Shown piece after piece: positions 1-9,825 of a stretch of 34,241 bases of DNA. The position numbers and the translations under genes were made by a program. The notes below the pieces were generated by a model. It worked only from the letters and a program-made list of their open reading frames with translations. It was not told the origin of the DNA and made no database searches. Numbering within the stretch: the stretch's first letter is position 1; each line of letters starts with the position of its first letter. Source of the DNA: Kiritimatiellia bacterium (lineage in GTDB: Bacteria; Verrucomicrobiota; Kiritimatiellia; RFP12; JAAYLN01). The stretch spans positions 1-34,241 of the forward strand of contig JAGCUY010000057.1 in assembly GCA_017962605.1 (NCBI GenBank), read 5' to 3'.

Positions 1-235
1 ATGGAGAATGGAAATGTGAAAATGTGGAAATGTTGCCAATTACCAATGTTGCCAATGGCCAATCCCGAATCCAGGCTGTCGGCTGTCGAATGTCGGCTGT
101 CTTCCCGCGTGTCGCTTGTCGCATGTCGCTGGTCCTCCCGCATCGGCTCCCGGCTCCCGAATTCCGAATTCCGCTGCGGCTCCCGAATTCCGAATCCCGC
201 TGCGGCTCCCGAATTCCGAATCCCGGCTCCCGACG
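1..235. repeat. Mosaic of short degenerate tandem repeats, mostly 7-nt units
   Basis: The first 300 bases hold no convincing gene. They are a patchwork of low-complexity blocks. Positions 1-33 carry a GGAAATGT-like unit and 36-65 a CCAAT-initial unit. Positions 76-103 are four 7-nt units of type CTGTCGG/CTGTCGA/ATGTCGG, and 111-138 are four units of type GTCGCTT/GTCGCAT/GTCGCTG. Positions about 145-233 are CCGAATT/CCGAATC units interleaved with CTGCGG into a roughly 26-nt higher-order period. Several frames are open here only because the repeats lack stops, so the translations are low-complexity and I do not call them genes. The block ends about 40 bp before the promoter of the first gene. 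Confidence 0.8.
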
Positions 236-271
236 ATTCTACCGCGATAGCGCCTTGACGCCAAGGATGGT

Positions 272-300
272 TTGCTAATTCCTCTGCGTTTTGGGATAAT
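272..300 (+). promoter_or_regulatory. Promoter of the DUF4432 gene
   Basis: A -35 element TTGCTA (272-277), a 17-bp spacer and -10 element GATAAT (295-300) preceded by TGG. The predicted start of transcription is near 307. A strong Shine-Dalgarno (AAGGAG, from about 310) precedes the ATG at 325. The leader shares the string CGCACCAA with the leader of the next gene. Confidence 0.65.
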
Positions 301-324
301 CATCGCACCAAGGAGAAAGAAACG

Positions 325-1263
325 ATGGGCATAAGGCAAATAGCTAAAGGCAAAGGCATACTGGCGAAAATCGGCAGCGCCGAGCAGCTGTGCATGGCGC
401 AGCGGGTGCAGATCACGGACGGGCGAGGCAACGGCGCCCGCCAGATATACGTAGCTAACGGCAAACTGAATTTCGTCCTTTCCGAGTCCAACGCGCTGGA
501 CATCCTACGCCTCTGGCATGAGGGAACCAACGTGGGCTTCGTCTCGAAGAACGGCCTCTACACCGCGCCTGCCGACTTCCTAGGCTCCTTCCCGGCCGGG
601 ATGCTCTACACCTGCGGCCTTGACGCCATTGGCGGCATTGAGGGCCATCCCATCCATGGGCGGCTCCATTCGATTCCCGCAGAGATCCGCGAGCTGAAGG
701 CAGACGAAAGCGACGTGAAGGTCGTGGCGGAGATCCGCGACACCGCCCTCTTCGGCCAGAACCTCGTGATGACCCGCACCGTAACAGCGGCCGCAGGCGC
801 CAGCGAAATAAGAATCGACGACGTCATCGAGAACCGCGCCTTCCGCAAGGAGAAATACTGTCTGCTCTACCATGTGAACGTCGGCTACCCCTTTGTCGAT
901 GAAGGCGCAAGGATCGTGGGCGATTTCATCGAGTCGAAGCCGCGCACTCCATGGGCGGAGCACGAGAGGGCGACGATGCTCAAAGTCGAACCTCCCGCCG
1001 ACAACATGGAGGAGACCTGCTACTTCCACCTCACCAAGGACGGGCGCATGTCGATTGAGAACAAGGCCCTCGGCAAGCGCTTCACCGTTGAGAGCGACCT
1101 CCGCAAGTTCGTGCAGTGGAAGAGTCGCGCCAGCGGCGATTACGTGATTGGCCTCGAACCCTGCACCAGCTGGCTCGATGGCGAATTCGCATACTCCTCC
1201 ATTGGCCCGGGCAAGAGCGTCGCGCACTCGCTGACCCTGAAGGTTGAGAACACGCGGCGGTGA
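325..1263 (+). CDS. DUF4432 family aldose 1-epimerase-like protein
   Basis: This is a 312-aa protein of the galactose-mutarotase-like beta-sandwich superfamily, best matching DUF4432 (PF14486). Recognisable family features are the LYTCGLDAIGG and HGRLHSIPAE stretches (about residues 93-118), the ENRAFRKEKY segment in the middle, and a C-terminal GLEPCTSW motif. The family is thought to interconvert or bind aldose anomers; the substrate is unknown here. There is no signal peptide, so it should act in the cytoplasm. The ATG at 325 is chosen because a good Shine-Dalgarno lies just upstream. It sits directly before an isomerase and a kinase, which supports a role in presenting the correct sugar anomer to that pathway. 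Confidence 0.85.
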   Translation: MGIRQIAKGKGILAKIGSAEQLCMAQRVQITDGRGNGARQIYVANGKLNFVLSESNALDILRLWHEGTNVGFVSKNGLYTAPADFLGSFPAGMLYTCGLDAIGGIEGHPIHGRLHSIPAEIRELKADESDVKVVAEIRDTALFGQNLVMTRTVTAAAGASEIRIDDVIENRAFRKEKYCLLYHVNVGYPFVDEGARIVGDFIESKPRTPWAEHERATMLKVEPPADNMEETCYFHLTKDGRMSIENKALGKRFTVESDLRKFVQWKSRASGDYVIGLEPCTSWLDGEFAYSSIGPGKSVAHSLTLKVENTRR

Positions 1264-1290
1264 TCGGCGCGGCGCCAGCGCTATTTTTGC

Positions 1291-1296
1291 TATAAT
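1291..1296 (+). promoter_or_regulatory. Extended -10 promoter of the isomerase gene
   Basis: TATAAT preceded by TTTTTGC gives an extended TGC -10. No recognisable -35 is present, which fits an extended -10 promoter. The leader is about 19 nt and includes AAAGGAA (from about 1306) before the ATG at 1322. Confidence 0.6.
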
Positions 1297-1321
1297 CGCA
1301 CCAACAAAGGAACCACCCAAT

Positions 1322-2718
<1,397 letters not shown>

Positions 2719-2722
<4 letters not shown>

Positions 2723-4140
2723 AACTGATTGCGGGACTGGATGTCGGCACCACCGGGTGCAAGGTGACGGTTTTCACACCAGACGGCAAGTGCCTCGGGC
2801 GCGAATACGCCACATACAAGACGACGCGCACCTCCGGCGTCCACGAGGTTGACGCCGCAGCGCTGGCCGCAGGCGTGAAGGGCGTTGTCGATGCCGCAAC
2901 CGCCAAATTCGGGCACATCGACGCCATGGGCGTCACCAGCTTCGGCGAGGCTTTCGTGCTGACTGACGGCGAGGGCAATCCGCTGCGCCCAATTCTCCTC
3001 TGCACCGACAGCCGCGGCGCCGAGGAGGCGCGCGCGTTCGCCGCATCCTTTGGCGCCGAACGAGCCGCCCGCATCTCAGGCGTGATGCCCAGCGAAAGCT
3101 ACTCATTTCCCAAGATGATGTGGATCAAGGCCCATGAGCCGGAAGTCTTCGCCCGCGCCAAATTCGCCATGCTCGTCGAGGACTACGTCATCTACCTGCT
3201 GACTGGCGAGCGCGTAATCGACCACTCCCTCGCCACGCGCACCGGGGCCTTCGACATCCACCGCCTCGAATGGAGCGCGGAGATCCTTAATGCGGCGGGC
3301 ATTCCCCTCTCCCTCTTCTCAAAGCCCGTCCCAGCCGGAACCGTCGCCGGCGTTACCCCTAGCGGAATCAAGGTAGTCGCCGCCGGCCACGACCAGGTGG
3401 CCTGCGCCGTCGGTGCCGGAGCCTTCGAGCCTGGCACCGCAGCGGAGGGCGCGGGAACGGTCGAGTGCGTGACCCCCGTCTTCCGCGACATCCCCTCCGG
3501 CATCGGCTTCCAGAAGGACAACTACTGCGTCGTGCCCTACTTCGGGAACTACGTCACCTACGCCTTCTCCCACACTGGCGGCGAACTCCTCCGCTGGTGC
3601 GCGGACGACATCTGCGGGCGCCCACACGCCGAACTCCAGTCGGGGACATACGACGGGCCGACCGGGCTGCTCGTGCTGCCGTATCTTGCCGGGGCGGCCA
3701 CGCCCTACATGGACTCCGGCGCGAAGGGCGCGATTGTCGGCCTGACTCTTGGCACGAAGGCGCGGGAGGTCTATCTCGCCTGCATGGAGGCCGTCGCCTA
3801 CGAGATGCGCCTCAACATGGAGCGGCTGGCCGCCTCCGGAGTGAAGTTCGACCGTCTCGTGGCCACCGGCGGCGGCGCAAGGTCTAAGCTCTGGATGCAG
3901 ATGAAATCTGATGTCCTCGGCATCCCGTTCGACGCCCTTGAAGTCGAAGACGCAGGCACTGTCGGCTGCGCCATGATGGCCGGCGTGGCATGCGGCGCAT
4001 TCCGCGACCTCGACGAGGCGAAGTCGGTGATGGTGAGGAAGGCCGGTTCTTTTGAGCCTGACGCGGCTCGCCACGCCCGCTACGCCGAGGTCTTCGAGCG
4101 CTACGTGAAGCTCTACGCCGCAGTGCGACCGCTGATGTGA
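2719..4140 (+). CDS. FGGY-family carbohydrate kinase
   Basis: A 473-aa sugar kinase of the FGGY family (xylulokinase/ribulokinase/gluconokinase relatives), which transfers phosphate from ATP to a sugar. The N-terminal phosphate loop GLDVGTTGCK (residues 6-15) and the ATGGGARSKLW motif in the C-terminal domain are typical. D225 in AAGHDQ is the likely catalytic base. The family is normally about 480-520 aa, so this is a compact but complete member. It overlaps the isomerase stop by 4 nt (ATGA). Co-transcription indicates it phosphorylates the ketose product of the isomerase; D-xylulose, L-ribulose and L-fuculose are all possible. Nothing in the sequence singles one out. Confidence 0.9.
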
Positions 4141-4152
4141 GAAAAGAAGTTC

Positions 4153-4193
4153 TTCAACTTTCAACTTTCAACTTTAAACTTTCAACTTTAAAC
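4153..4193 (+). repeat. Heptamer tandem array upstream of the DUF5696-like gene
   Basis: Six consecutive 7-nt units of type TTCAACT (four copies) and TTAAACT (one copy plus a partial) end immediately before the ATG at 4194. They match the heptamer family at 21474-21620 read on the minus strand, where units are CTTTCAA/ATTTCAA/GTTTCAA/ATCTCAA-like. The array is stop-free and would encode a low-complexity LSTFNFKLSTLN-like peptide if translation began upstream at the GTG at 4137. Confidence 0.85.
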
Positions 4194-5969
4194 ATGGACA
4201 ACCAGGAAATAACGCTTCTTTGGACCCTCCCCAATGGCGAAACCTCGTGCGAAAGCGTGGCGCTGGAGCAGCGCCAAGACGGCACCTCGGCGCTGCGCCT
4301 CTCCGCAGAGAGCATCCGCTCGCGTGGCGCAGCCAGTCTTGTGCTGACGCCATCATTCGGCCACGCCGACAAGGGCGAGGCGGGATACTGGTTCTCGCCA
4401 TACGGCCACTACGGGGAGTGGGACAGCGACGAAGGCCGTTTCCTCGCCGACGACGACCGCATGAACATGCCGATGTTCGGCTGGGCCACATCGGGCGGCG
4501 CATGGCTGGCCATAATCACCTCGCTCAACTGCTACCCAATGCTGCTCGTGGAGGCGAAAGGCGGCCGCTATTCCGTTTCATGCTTCCTCGACGCCGGACT
4601 CTGCGCCGCCCCATACGAGGATTTCGAGATCGTCTTCCACCCGTTCCCGGCAGGAACCGGCTATGCGGCGCTCGCCCGCCGCTACCGCGAATACCAGCTT
4701 GCGCGCGGCGCAGTGAAGCCGCTCCGCGAGCGGGTCGCCGACAATCCGGTGCTGCGCTACGCCGTGGAGGCTCCTGAAATCCGCATCCGCCACGCATGGA
4801 AGCCTGTTCCCAGCCCCGTTCCGCACCAGCAGCCCGAGAACGAGCCGCCAGTATACGTGGCAGTCAAATTTGACCGCGTGAAGGACATCGCCCGCGCCCT
4901 CAAGGCAGCAGGCATTGAAAAGGCCGAGCTCTGCCTCGTGGGCTGGAACATCGGCGGACACGACGGACGCTGGCCGCAGGCCTTCCCAGCCGAGCCGCTT
5001 CTCGGCGGCGACGAGGGGCTTCGCGAGGCCATTGCGGCTGTCCAGGCGGAAGGCTACCAGATAGTCCCGCATGGCAACTTCCGCGACTCATACGAAATCG
5101 CCGACTCCTGGGATGCCGAGTGGACGGTCAAGAACCCCGACGGCACGCTCCAGCCAGACCGGGGCGGCACCATCACCTGGGGCGGCGGGCAGCCATACGT
5201 CATCTGCCCGCAGCGCGCCTACGAGCGGTTCTGCACCAAGGACATCCCCCGCATGGCCGCCTACGGCTTCCGCGGTCTCGGCTACTTCGACGTCGTCTCG
5301 ATTCTCCAGGCGCCATCATGTGCAGACCCACGTCATCCCTGTTCTCGTGCGGACGGCGCCCGCTACTGGGGTCTCTGCGCCGAAATCTCCAAGCGCGAGC
5401 TGGGCGGCTTCGCCAGCGAGGGCGGCGTGGATCACTTCGCGGGCTCGCTTGACTCCGTTCTATACACCTCGTTCGACCGCCCGCCGGACATCGAGCGGCG
5501 CGACAAGGCAGGCCGCGAACTGGCCAAGGGCCATGTTCCAATCTTCCAAATCGTTTACAACGGGATCATCGTCAACAACCCGTTCACCGGCACTGTGAAC
5601 TCGACGATCAAGGAACGCTACTGGCAGCTGAAGTTGCTCGAATACGGTGGCCGTCCAAACTTCTACTTCTATTCGCAGTTCCGGGCGGACCGCGCGCATT
5701 GGATGGGAATGACAGACCTCCGCTCCGGCGACGAAGAGGAACTTGCCGCCTCCGTTGCGAAGATAAAGGAGGGATGCGACATGTGGAAGCCTTTCTCCCA
5801 CCTCCAATACGAGTTTATCGAGAATCACGAGCGCCTTGCCGAAAAGGTCTTCCGCACCACATGGTCCGATGGCACGCGCCTCATCGTGAACTACGGCGAC
5901 GCGTCCTTCGAAATCGACGGCATCACCGTCGCCCCGATGGATTACGCGACAAAACTGCCAAACGAATAA
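4194..5969 (+). CDS. DUF5696-like glycoside-hydrolase-type protein
   Basis: A 591-aa protein without a signal peptide. An N-terminal beta-rich region (to about residue 190) is followed by a TIM-barrel-like region with blocks such as VKFDRVKDIARALKAAG and LCLVGWNIGGHDGRWPQ. Later blocks include GLGYFDVVSI and the FYFYSQFRADRAHW segment near residue 500. This arrangement resembles DUF5696/GH101-like proteins, probably glycosidases, but I assign no substrate. Two starts are possible. GTG at 4137 overlaps the kinase stop but adds only a peptide encoded by the heptamer array. ATG at 4194 begins a normal sequence but lacks a Shine-Dalgarno. I prefer 4194. It probably processes an oligosaccharide to feed the preceding isomerase and kinase. 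Confidence 0.65.
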   Translation: MDNQEITLLWTLPNGETSCESVALEQRQDGTSALRLSAESIRSRGAASLVLTPSFGHADKGEAGYWFSPYGHYGEWDSDEGRFLADDDRMNMPMFGWATSGGAWLAIITSLNCYPMLLVEAKGGRYSVSCFLDAGLCAAPYEDFEIVFHPFPAGTGYAALARRYREYQLARGAVKPLRERVADNPVLRYAVEAPEIRIRHAWKPVPSPVPHQQPENEPPVYVAVKFDRVKDIARALKAAGIEKAELCLVGWNIGGHDGRWPQAFPAEPLLGGDEGLREAIAAVQAEGYQIVPHGNFRDSYEIADSWDAEWTVKNPDGTLQPDRGGTITWGGGQPYVICPQRAYERFCTKDIPRMAAYGFRGLGYFDVVSILQAPSCADPRHPCSRADGARYWGLCAEISKRELGGFASEGGVDHFAGSLDSVLYTSFDRPPDIERRDKAGRELAKGHVPIFQIVYNGIIVNNPFTGTVNSTIKERYWQLKLLEYGGRPNFYFYSQFRADRAHWMGMTDLRSGDEEELAASVAKIKEGCDMWKPFSHLQYEFIENHERLAEKVFRTTWSDGTRLIVNYGDASFEIDGITVAPMDYATKLPNE

Positions 5970-5970
5970 A

Positions 5971-6013
5971 CGATTATCCGCCTTGCTCTTTTTTAGAGGA
6001 TGTGGGATAATCG
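5971..6013. promoter_or_regulatory. Promoter of the esterase gene embedded in a 9-bp inverted repeat
   Basis: A -35 TTGCTC (5983-5988), 17-bp spacer and -10 GATAAT (6006-6011) with extended TGG. The -10 lies in the right arm of a perfect 9-bp inverted repeat: CGATTATCC (5971-5979) and GGATAATCG (6005-6013). The left arm starts right after the previous stop codon. The structure could be an attenuating hairpin of the upstream transcript or an operator. The predicted transcription start falls about 2 nt before the ATG at 6020. Confidence 0.6.
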
Positions 6014-6019
6014 TTGGCT

Positions 6020-8008
6020 ATGAATAAAGCCACTTTCGCGGTTCTTGCCGCCGTATCTCTTTTTGTGTTGGCCTCCTTCGCGGATGCGCCCAAATTCGCC
6101 GCGCCATTCACCTCGCACGCCGTCCTTCAGCGCGACTGCCCGCTCCCCGTCTGGGGCACCGCCGAACCCGGCGTTGCCGTGACCGTTGCCCTGGATGACC
6201 AGACGCTCTCCGCCACCGCCGACGACTCCGGCGCATGGCGCGTCACATTCCCGGCGCAGCGCGAGCCTGGCCTTGGCCACACTCTCACGCTCTCCGCCGA
6301 CGGCGCCGAGGCAGTCGTCCTCGACGACATTGCAATCGGCGACATCTGGCTCTGCTCCGGACAGTCCAACATGGACATGAACTACGGCTGGAACCTCACC
6401 AGGGGCAAGGAGGACATCGAGAAGTCCAACGACCCGATGATGCGTCTCTTCGACGACAAGAATGCCGTTTCGGCTGAGCCGCTGGCCGCGCTTACAAAGC
6501 CAGCCGAATGGACAGCCTCCGACTTCGCGCACTCCAAGACCTTCTCCGCCTGCGGCTGGTTCTTCGGCCAGGCCCTGCGCAAGGCCCTTCCCGAAGTCCC
6601 CATCGGGCTTATCGAGGCATCATGGTCCGGCTCCCCAATCAAGACATGGCTTTCCAAGGAAGCCTTCTGCTCCGTCGGCCAGGCGCAGGCAGACGAATAC
6701 GATGGCGCCATGAAGGCGATTTCCGAATTCAGCGAGTCCGGCGGCAAGGACGAATACAACCGCCGGATCAAACTTTGGGAAGCCGAATGTAAGGCAAAGG
6801 GCGACATCCACGCCGAGACCGTGGGCTTCGACGATTCAAACTGGAAGACCGTTTCCCTGCCTACGACTTTTGAGAAGCACATCGCCAAAGACTTCGACGG
6901 CCGCGTCTGGTACCGCCGCACCATCACGCTCACCGCGGAACAGGCCGCCGGCGAGGCAAAGCTCACCCTCGGCACCATCGACGACGAGGACGTCTCCTGG
7001 ATCAACGGCGTCAAGGTTGGCTCATGCGACCAATACAACCAACCTCGTTCCTACGATGTGCCCGCCGGAACGCTGCGCGAAGGCGAGAATGTCATCGCCA
7101 TAGACACAGTTGACCCGAAACTGGACGGCGGCTTCACCACAGACGATCCAGACCTAATCGCCCTCACATTGGCCGACGGCACAACGATGCCACTGGCGGG
7201 CGAATGGCGCTACGAGGCATTCCGCTTCGACCCCAGGCCGAAGGATGTCGACGTTAGTTCATGGACGCCGACCGCATGCTACAACGCGATGCTCCACCCA
7301 CTCTTCCCGCTGGCCCTCAAGGGCGCCATCTGGTATCAGGGCTGCTCAGACGTCGGCAGGGGCGGCGAACTCTACGAGAGGATCTTCCGCGCAATGGCCG
7401 CCGACTGGCGCGGCCACTTCACCCATCCCGACGGGATGCCAATCTACATCGTCCAGCTCGCGGCCTTCCGCGAAACACATGCCAATCCCATCAACTCCGC
7501 ATGGGCCGATATGCGCTGGGCGCACATGAGGCTCGGCGAGACCCTCGCCAAGTCCGGCACGGCGGTGACAATCGACATCGGCCACCACACTGACATCCAC
7601 CCCAAGGACAAAAAGACCGTAGGCGAACGGCTGGCCCGCCTGGCGCTTGTCCGCACCTACGGCATTGAAGGCATTGCCGAAGCCGGCCCGATTCCGAATA
7701 CGGCCTCTACGCTCTCCGAAGCGGGCAGTTCAGTCGTCGTCACATTCAAGAACGCGGCCGGCCTGGCCACACACGACGGCGGTCCCTTGAAAGGCTTCCA
7801 GCTCGTAGCGGCCGACGGCAAGGCAGTCTGGGCCGAGGCCGCCATTGACGGCGAAACCGTGGCTGTCGCCGTGCCGGAGGGGATGACCCCTGTGAAGGTG
7901 CGCTATGCCTGGGACGACTACCCCGTCTGCAATCTGGTGAATGGCGAAGACCTCCCCTGCGGGCCATTTGAGTTGGGCATTGGAGTGGTAAACACGCTTC
8001 CCCTTTGA
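6020..8008 (+). CDS. Secreted sialate O-acetylesterase family protein
   Basis: A 662-aa SGNH/GDSL-type esterase (PF03629, sialate O-acetylesterase family) that removes acetyl groups from sugars. It has an N-terminal signal peptide (hydrophobic residues about 4-20, cut near ADA). The GDIWLCSGQSNM block places the nucleophile at S116. The C-terminal DIHPKDK motif supplies D525 and H527. Between them, around residues 270-400, a segment with DSNWKTVSLP and VWYRRTITL looks like the galactose-binding jelly-roll insert common in this family. ATG at 6020 is chosen over TTG at 6014 because of the promoter position; the message is nearly leaderless. It likely deacetylates a polysaccharide or glycan so that the rest of the cluster can act. 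Confidence 0.9.
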   Translation: MNKATFAVLAAVSLFVLASFADAPKFAAPFTSHAVLQRDCPLPVWGTAEPGVAVTVALDDQTLSATADDSGAWRVTFPAQREPGLGHTLTLSADGAEAVVLDDIAIGDIWLCSGQSNMDMNYGWNLTRGKEDIEKSNDPMMRLFDDKNAVSAEPLAALTKPAEWTASDFAHSKTFSACGWFFGQALRKALPEVPIGLIEASWSGSPIKTWLSKEAFCSVGQAQADEYDGAMKAISEFSESGGKDEYNRRIKLWEAECKAKGDIHAETVGFDDSNWKTVSLPTTFEKHIAKDFDGRVWYRRTITLTAEQAAGEAKLTLGTIDDEDVSWINGVKVGSCDQYNQPRSYDVPAGTLREGENVIAIDTVDPKLDGGFTTDDPDLIALTLADGTTMPLAGEWRYEAFRFDPRPKDVDVSSWTPTACYNAMLHPLFPLALKGAIWYQGCSDVGRGGELYERIFRAMAADWRGHFTHPDGMPIYIVQLAAFRETHANPINSAWADMRWAHMRLGETLAKSGTAVTIDIGHHTDIHPKDKKTVGERLARLALVRTYGIEGIAEAGPIPNTASTLSEAGSSVVVTFKNAAGLATHDGGPLKGFQLVAADGKAVWAEAAIDGETVAVAVPEGMTPVKVRYAWDDYPVCNLVNGEDLPCGPFELGIGVVNTLPL

Positions 8009-8011
8009 GAA

Positions 8012-9763
8012 ATGTCTCTGCCGCGCTACGATTGGTCAATTCCCCCGAAGTCCGTCGAACCGCCGCCCTTCGCGGCGGCGCACGGCCTAGTCGCCTCCAT
8101 TTGGCCGCTAGTCGCATTGCGCTTCCCGGAGGCCACGCGCGACGAGGCCTCCTTGCAACGACTCCTCGCGCCGCGCCTGGCCGACATCACCCCGCCTTTT
8201 GAATTTCCAGGAATACGCGAAGCGGCGGCGCGGCTCTCTGAAGCCATAGACGGGGCAGGGGACATCGTCGTCTTCGGCGACTTCGACGCCGACGGCGTAA
8301 CCGCCACCGCCATCCTCGTCTCGACCATACGCTCCATGGGCGGCCGCGTCCGCCCATTCATTCCTCTGCGCTCGGAAGGCTACGGCCTCTCCGACGCCGC
8401 CGTGGCCCGCTGCCTTGACGGCGGGGTGCCCGACCTGCTCGTGACCGTCGATTGCGGCATCACCGCCGGCGCGGCGCTCAAGCGCTTCGCCGACCTCGGG
8501 ACATCCATAATCGTAACCGACCACCACATTCCCGACGGCTCCCTACCAGAGGGCGCGATACTCGCAGCCCCGCATCTTGAGACAGTTCCGCAGCAGTGCC
8601 GCGACCTCTGCGGGGCTGGAGTCGCCTTCACGCTGGCTGCCGGATTGGTCGCCACACGATTCCCGGAAAAGAACGACGCAGGGATTGCCGCGCGCCACCG
8701 CCTCTTCTCATGGCTGGATGCCTTGTCAATAGCCACCGTCGCCGATGTCGTCTCGCTGAAGGGCGAGAACCGCACCTTCGTCACACTCGGCCTACGCGCG
8801 CTGAACAAATGCCCCTCTCCCGGTTTGCGCCAGCTTCTGCTCGCCACGATGGACGGCTCTGATGTCACCGAGCGCCACCTGGGCTTTGTCCTCGGGCCTC
8901 ACATCAACTCAGCAGGTCGCATGGCCGACGCCTCCCTCGCCTTTGAGCTGCTTATCGCCCAGGAGCAGGACGACGCCCGCGCCTTGGCCATTCGCCTAAA
9001 GCAGACGAACGCCCTGCGCAAGGGGGAGTGCGCAAAGGTTGATGAGGCCGCCGCCGCGCAGATCGCATCGCCGGACATCTTCGACAAGGAAAAGGACGGC
9101 GCCTTCGTCGGCGCAGGCGACGGATGGCATCAAGGCGTCGTGGGGCTTGCGGCCGCCCATGCGGCCGACCGCCTGTGCCGCCCTGCCGCGCTCGTCGCGT
9201 TCTCCCCTGGCGGCGACATCGGGCGCGGCTCCGTCCGCGGCCCTGCAGGATACGATGTCCACGCCGCCCTGGCAGAATGTGCCGAATACCTCGATGCCTT
9301 TGGCGGCCATGAGAGCGCTGCGGGGCTGAGCATCACCCGCGACCAGCTGTCCGCATTCCGCGCCGCCTTCTCCGCCGCATGCCTGCGCCAGGCGGGCTCG
9401 ACCGCCGTCACGCCAACTCTTGACATCGCCGCGCGAATCACCCTTGGCGAAGTCAATCTTGATCTGCTGAAGGCCGTAACTTCACTCGCTCCATTCGGCG
9501 AAGGCAACGAGGAGCCAGTATTCGAGATTGACGGCCTGACCGCAAAGGCTTCCATCCTTGGGCGCGACGTGCCCAAGGGACTGCGCCTCTCCCTCTCGGA
9601 CGCCGCCGGGGCGACGCTGGAAGGGCTTTGGTTCGGCGCCGTAGATCATCTGCAGGACTTCCGCGACCATTCGCGCTGGGACTTCGCCGCGACCCTTCTC
9701 CCCGACGACTACTCCGGCCGCCACGGCGTCAAGCTGAAGATCATCGACGCCAGAAGGGCGTAG
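8012..9763 (+). CDS. recJ: Single-stranded-DNA-specific 5'-3' exonuclease RecJ
   Basis: A 583-aa DHH-family nuclease acting in recombination and mismatch/base-excision repair. DHH-domain motifs are all visible: DFDADG (90-95), the TVDCG segment (about 145-149) and the DHH triad (170-172), which bind Mn/Mg. A GRGSVRGPAGYDVH stretch followed by the GGHESAAG glycine motif marks the DHHA1 domain. An OB-like C-terminal region ends in the RHGVKLKI segment. The length is normal for the family. The start lies 3 nt after the esterase stop with only a weak Shine-Dalgarno, so it is probably translated by coupling. A housekeeping repair gene placed behind a sugar cluster suggests read-through transcription rather than shared function. 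Confidence 0.95.
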   Translation: MSLPRYDWSIPPKSVEPPPFAAAHGLVASIWPLVALRFPEATRDEASLQRLLAPRLADITPPFEFPGIREAAARLSEAIDGAGDIVVFGDFDADGVTATAILVSTIRSMGGRVRPFIPLRSEGYGLSDAAVARCLDGGVPDLLVTVDCGITAGAALKRFADLGTSIIVTDHHIPDGSLPEGAILAAPHLETVPQQCRDLCGAGVAFTLAAGLVATRFPEKNDAGIAARHRLFSWLDALSIATVADVVSLKGENRTFVTLGLRALNKCPSPGLRQLLLATMDGSDVTERHLGFVLGPHINSAGRMADASLAFELLIAQEQDDARALAIRLKQTNALRKGECAKVDEAAAAQIASPDIFDKEKDGAFVGAGDGWHQGVVGLAAAHAADRLCRPAALVAFSPGGDIGRGSVRGPAGYDVHAALAECAEYLDAFGGHESAAGLSITRDQLSAFRAAFSAACLRQAGSTAVTPTLDIAARITLGEVNLDLLKAVTSLAPFGEGNEEPVFEIDGLTAKASILGRDVPKGLRLSLSDAAGATLEGLWFGAVDHLQDFRDHSRWDFAATLLPDDYSGRHGVKLKIIDARRA

Positions 9764-9779
9764 GTGCGGGCAAGTTTGC

Positions 9780-9785
9780 TATAAT
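9780..9785 (+). promoter_or_regulatory. Extended -10 promoter of the sugar isomerase/epimerase-like gene
   Basis: TATAAT preceded by TTTGC (extended TGC). No clear -35. A strong Shine-Dalgarno AGGAGG (9811-9816) stands 9 nt before the ATG at 9826. Confidence 0.6.
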
Positions 9786-9825
9786 ATCATCAATCTTTTT
9801 TCACCCATTCAGGAGGCTAGACAAA

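Noticed and set aside
1..258. 85-codon open frame at the left edge
   Set aside because: It is built from the tandem repeats, reads as low-complexity sequence and has no Shine-Dalgarno or family match.
3319..4164. 281-codon minus-strand frame opposite the FGGY kinase
   Set aside because: His/Gly/Val-rich antisense translation, while the opposite strand is an unmistakable kinase.
9628..9825. N-terminal extension of the isomerase/epimerase-like gene into recJ
   Set aside because: Arginine/proline-rich out-of-frame reading of recJ; ATG 9826 has AGGAGG and a promoter.
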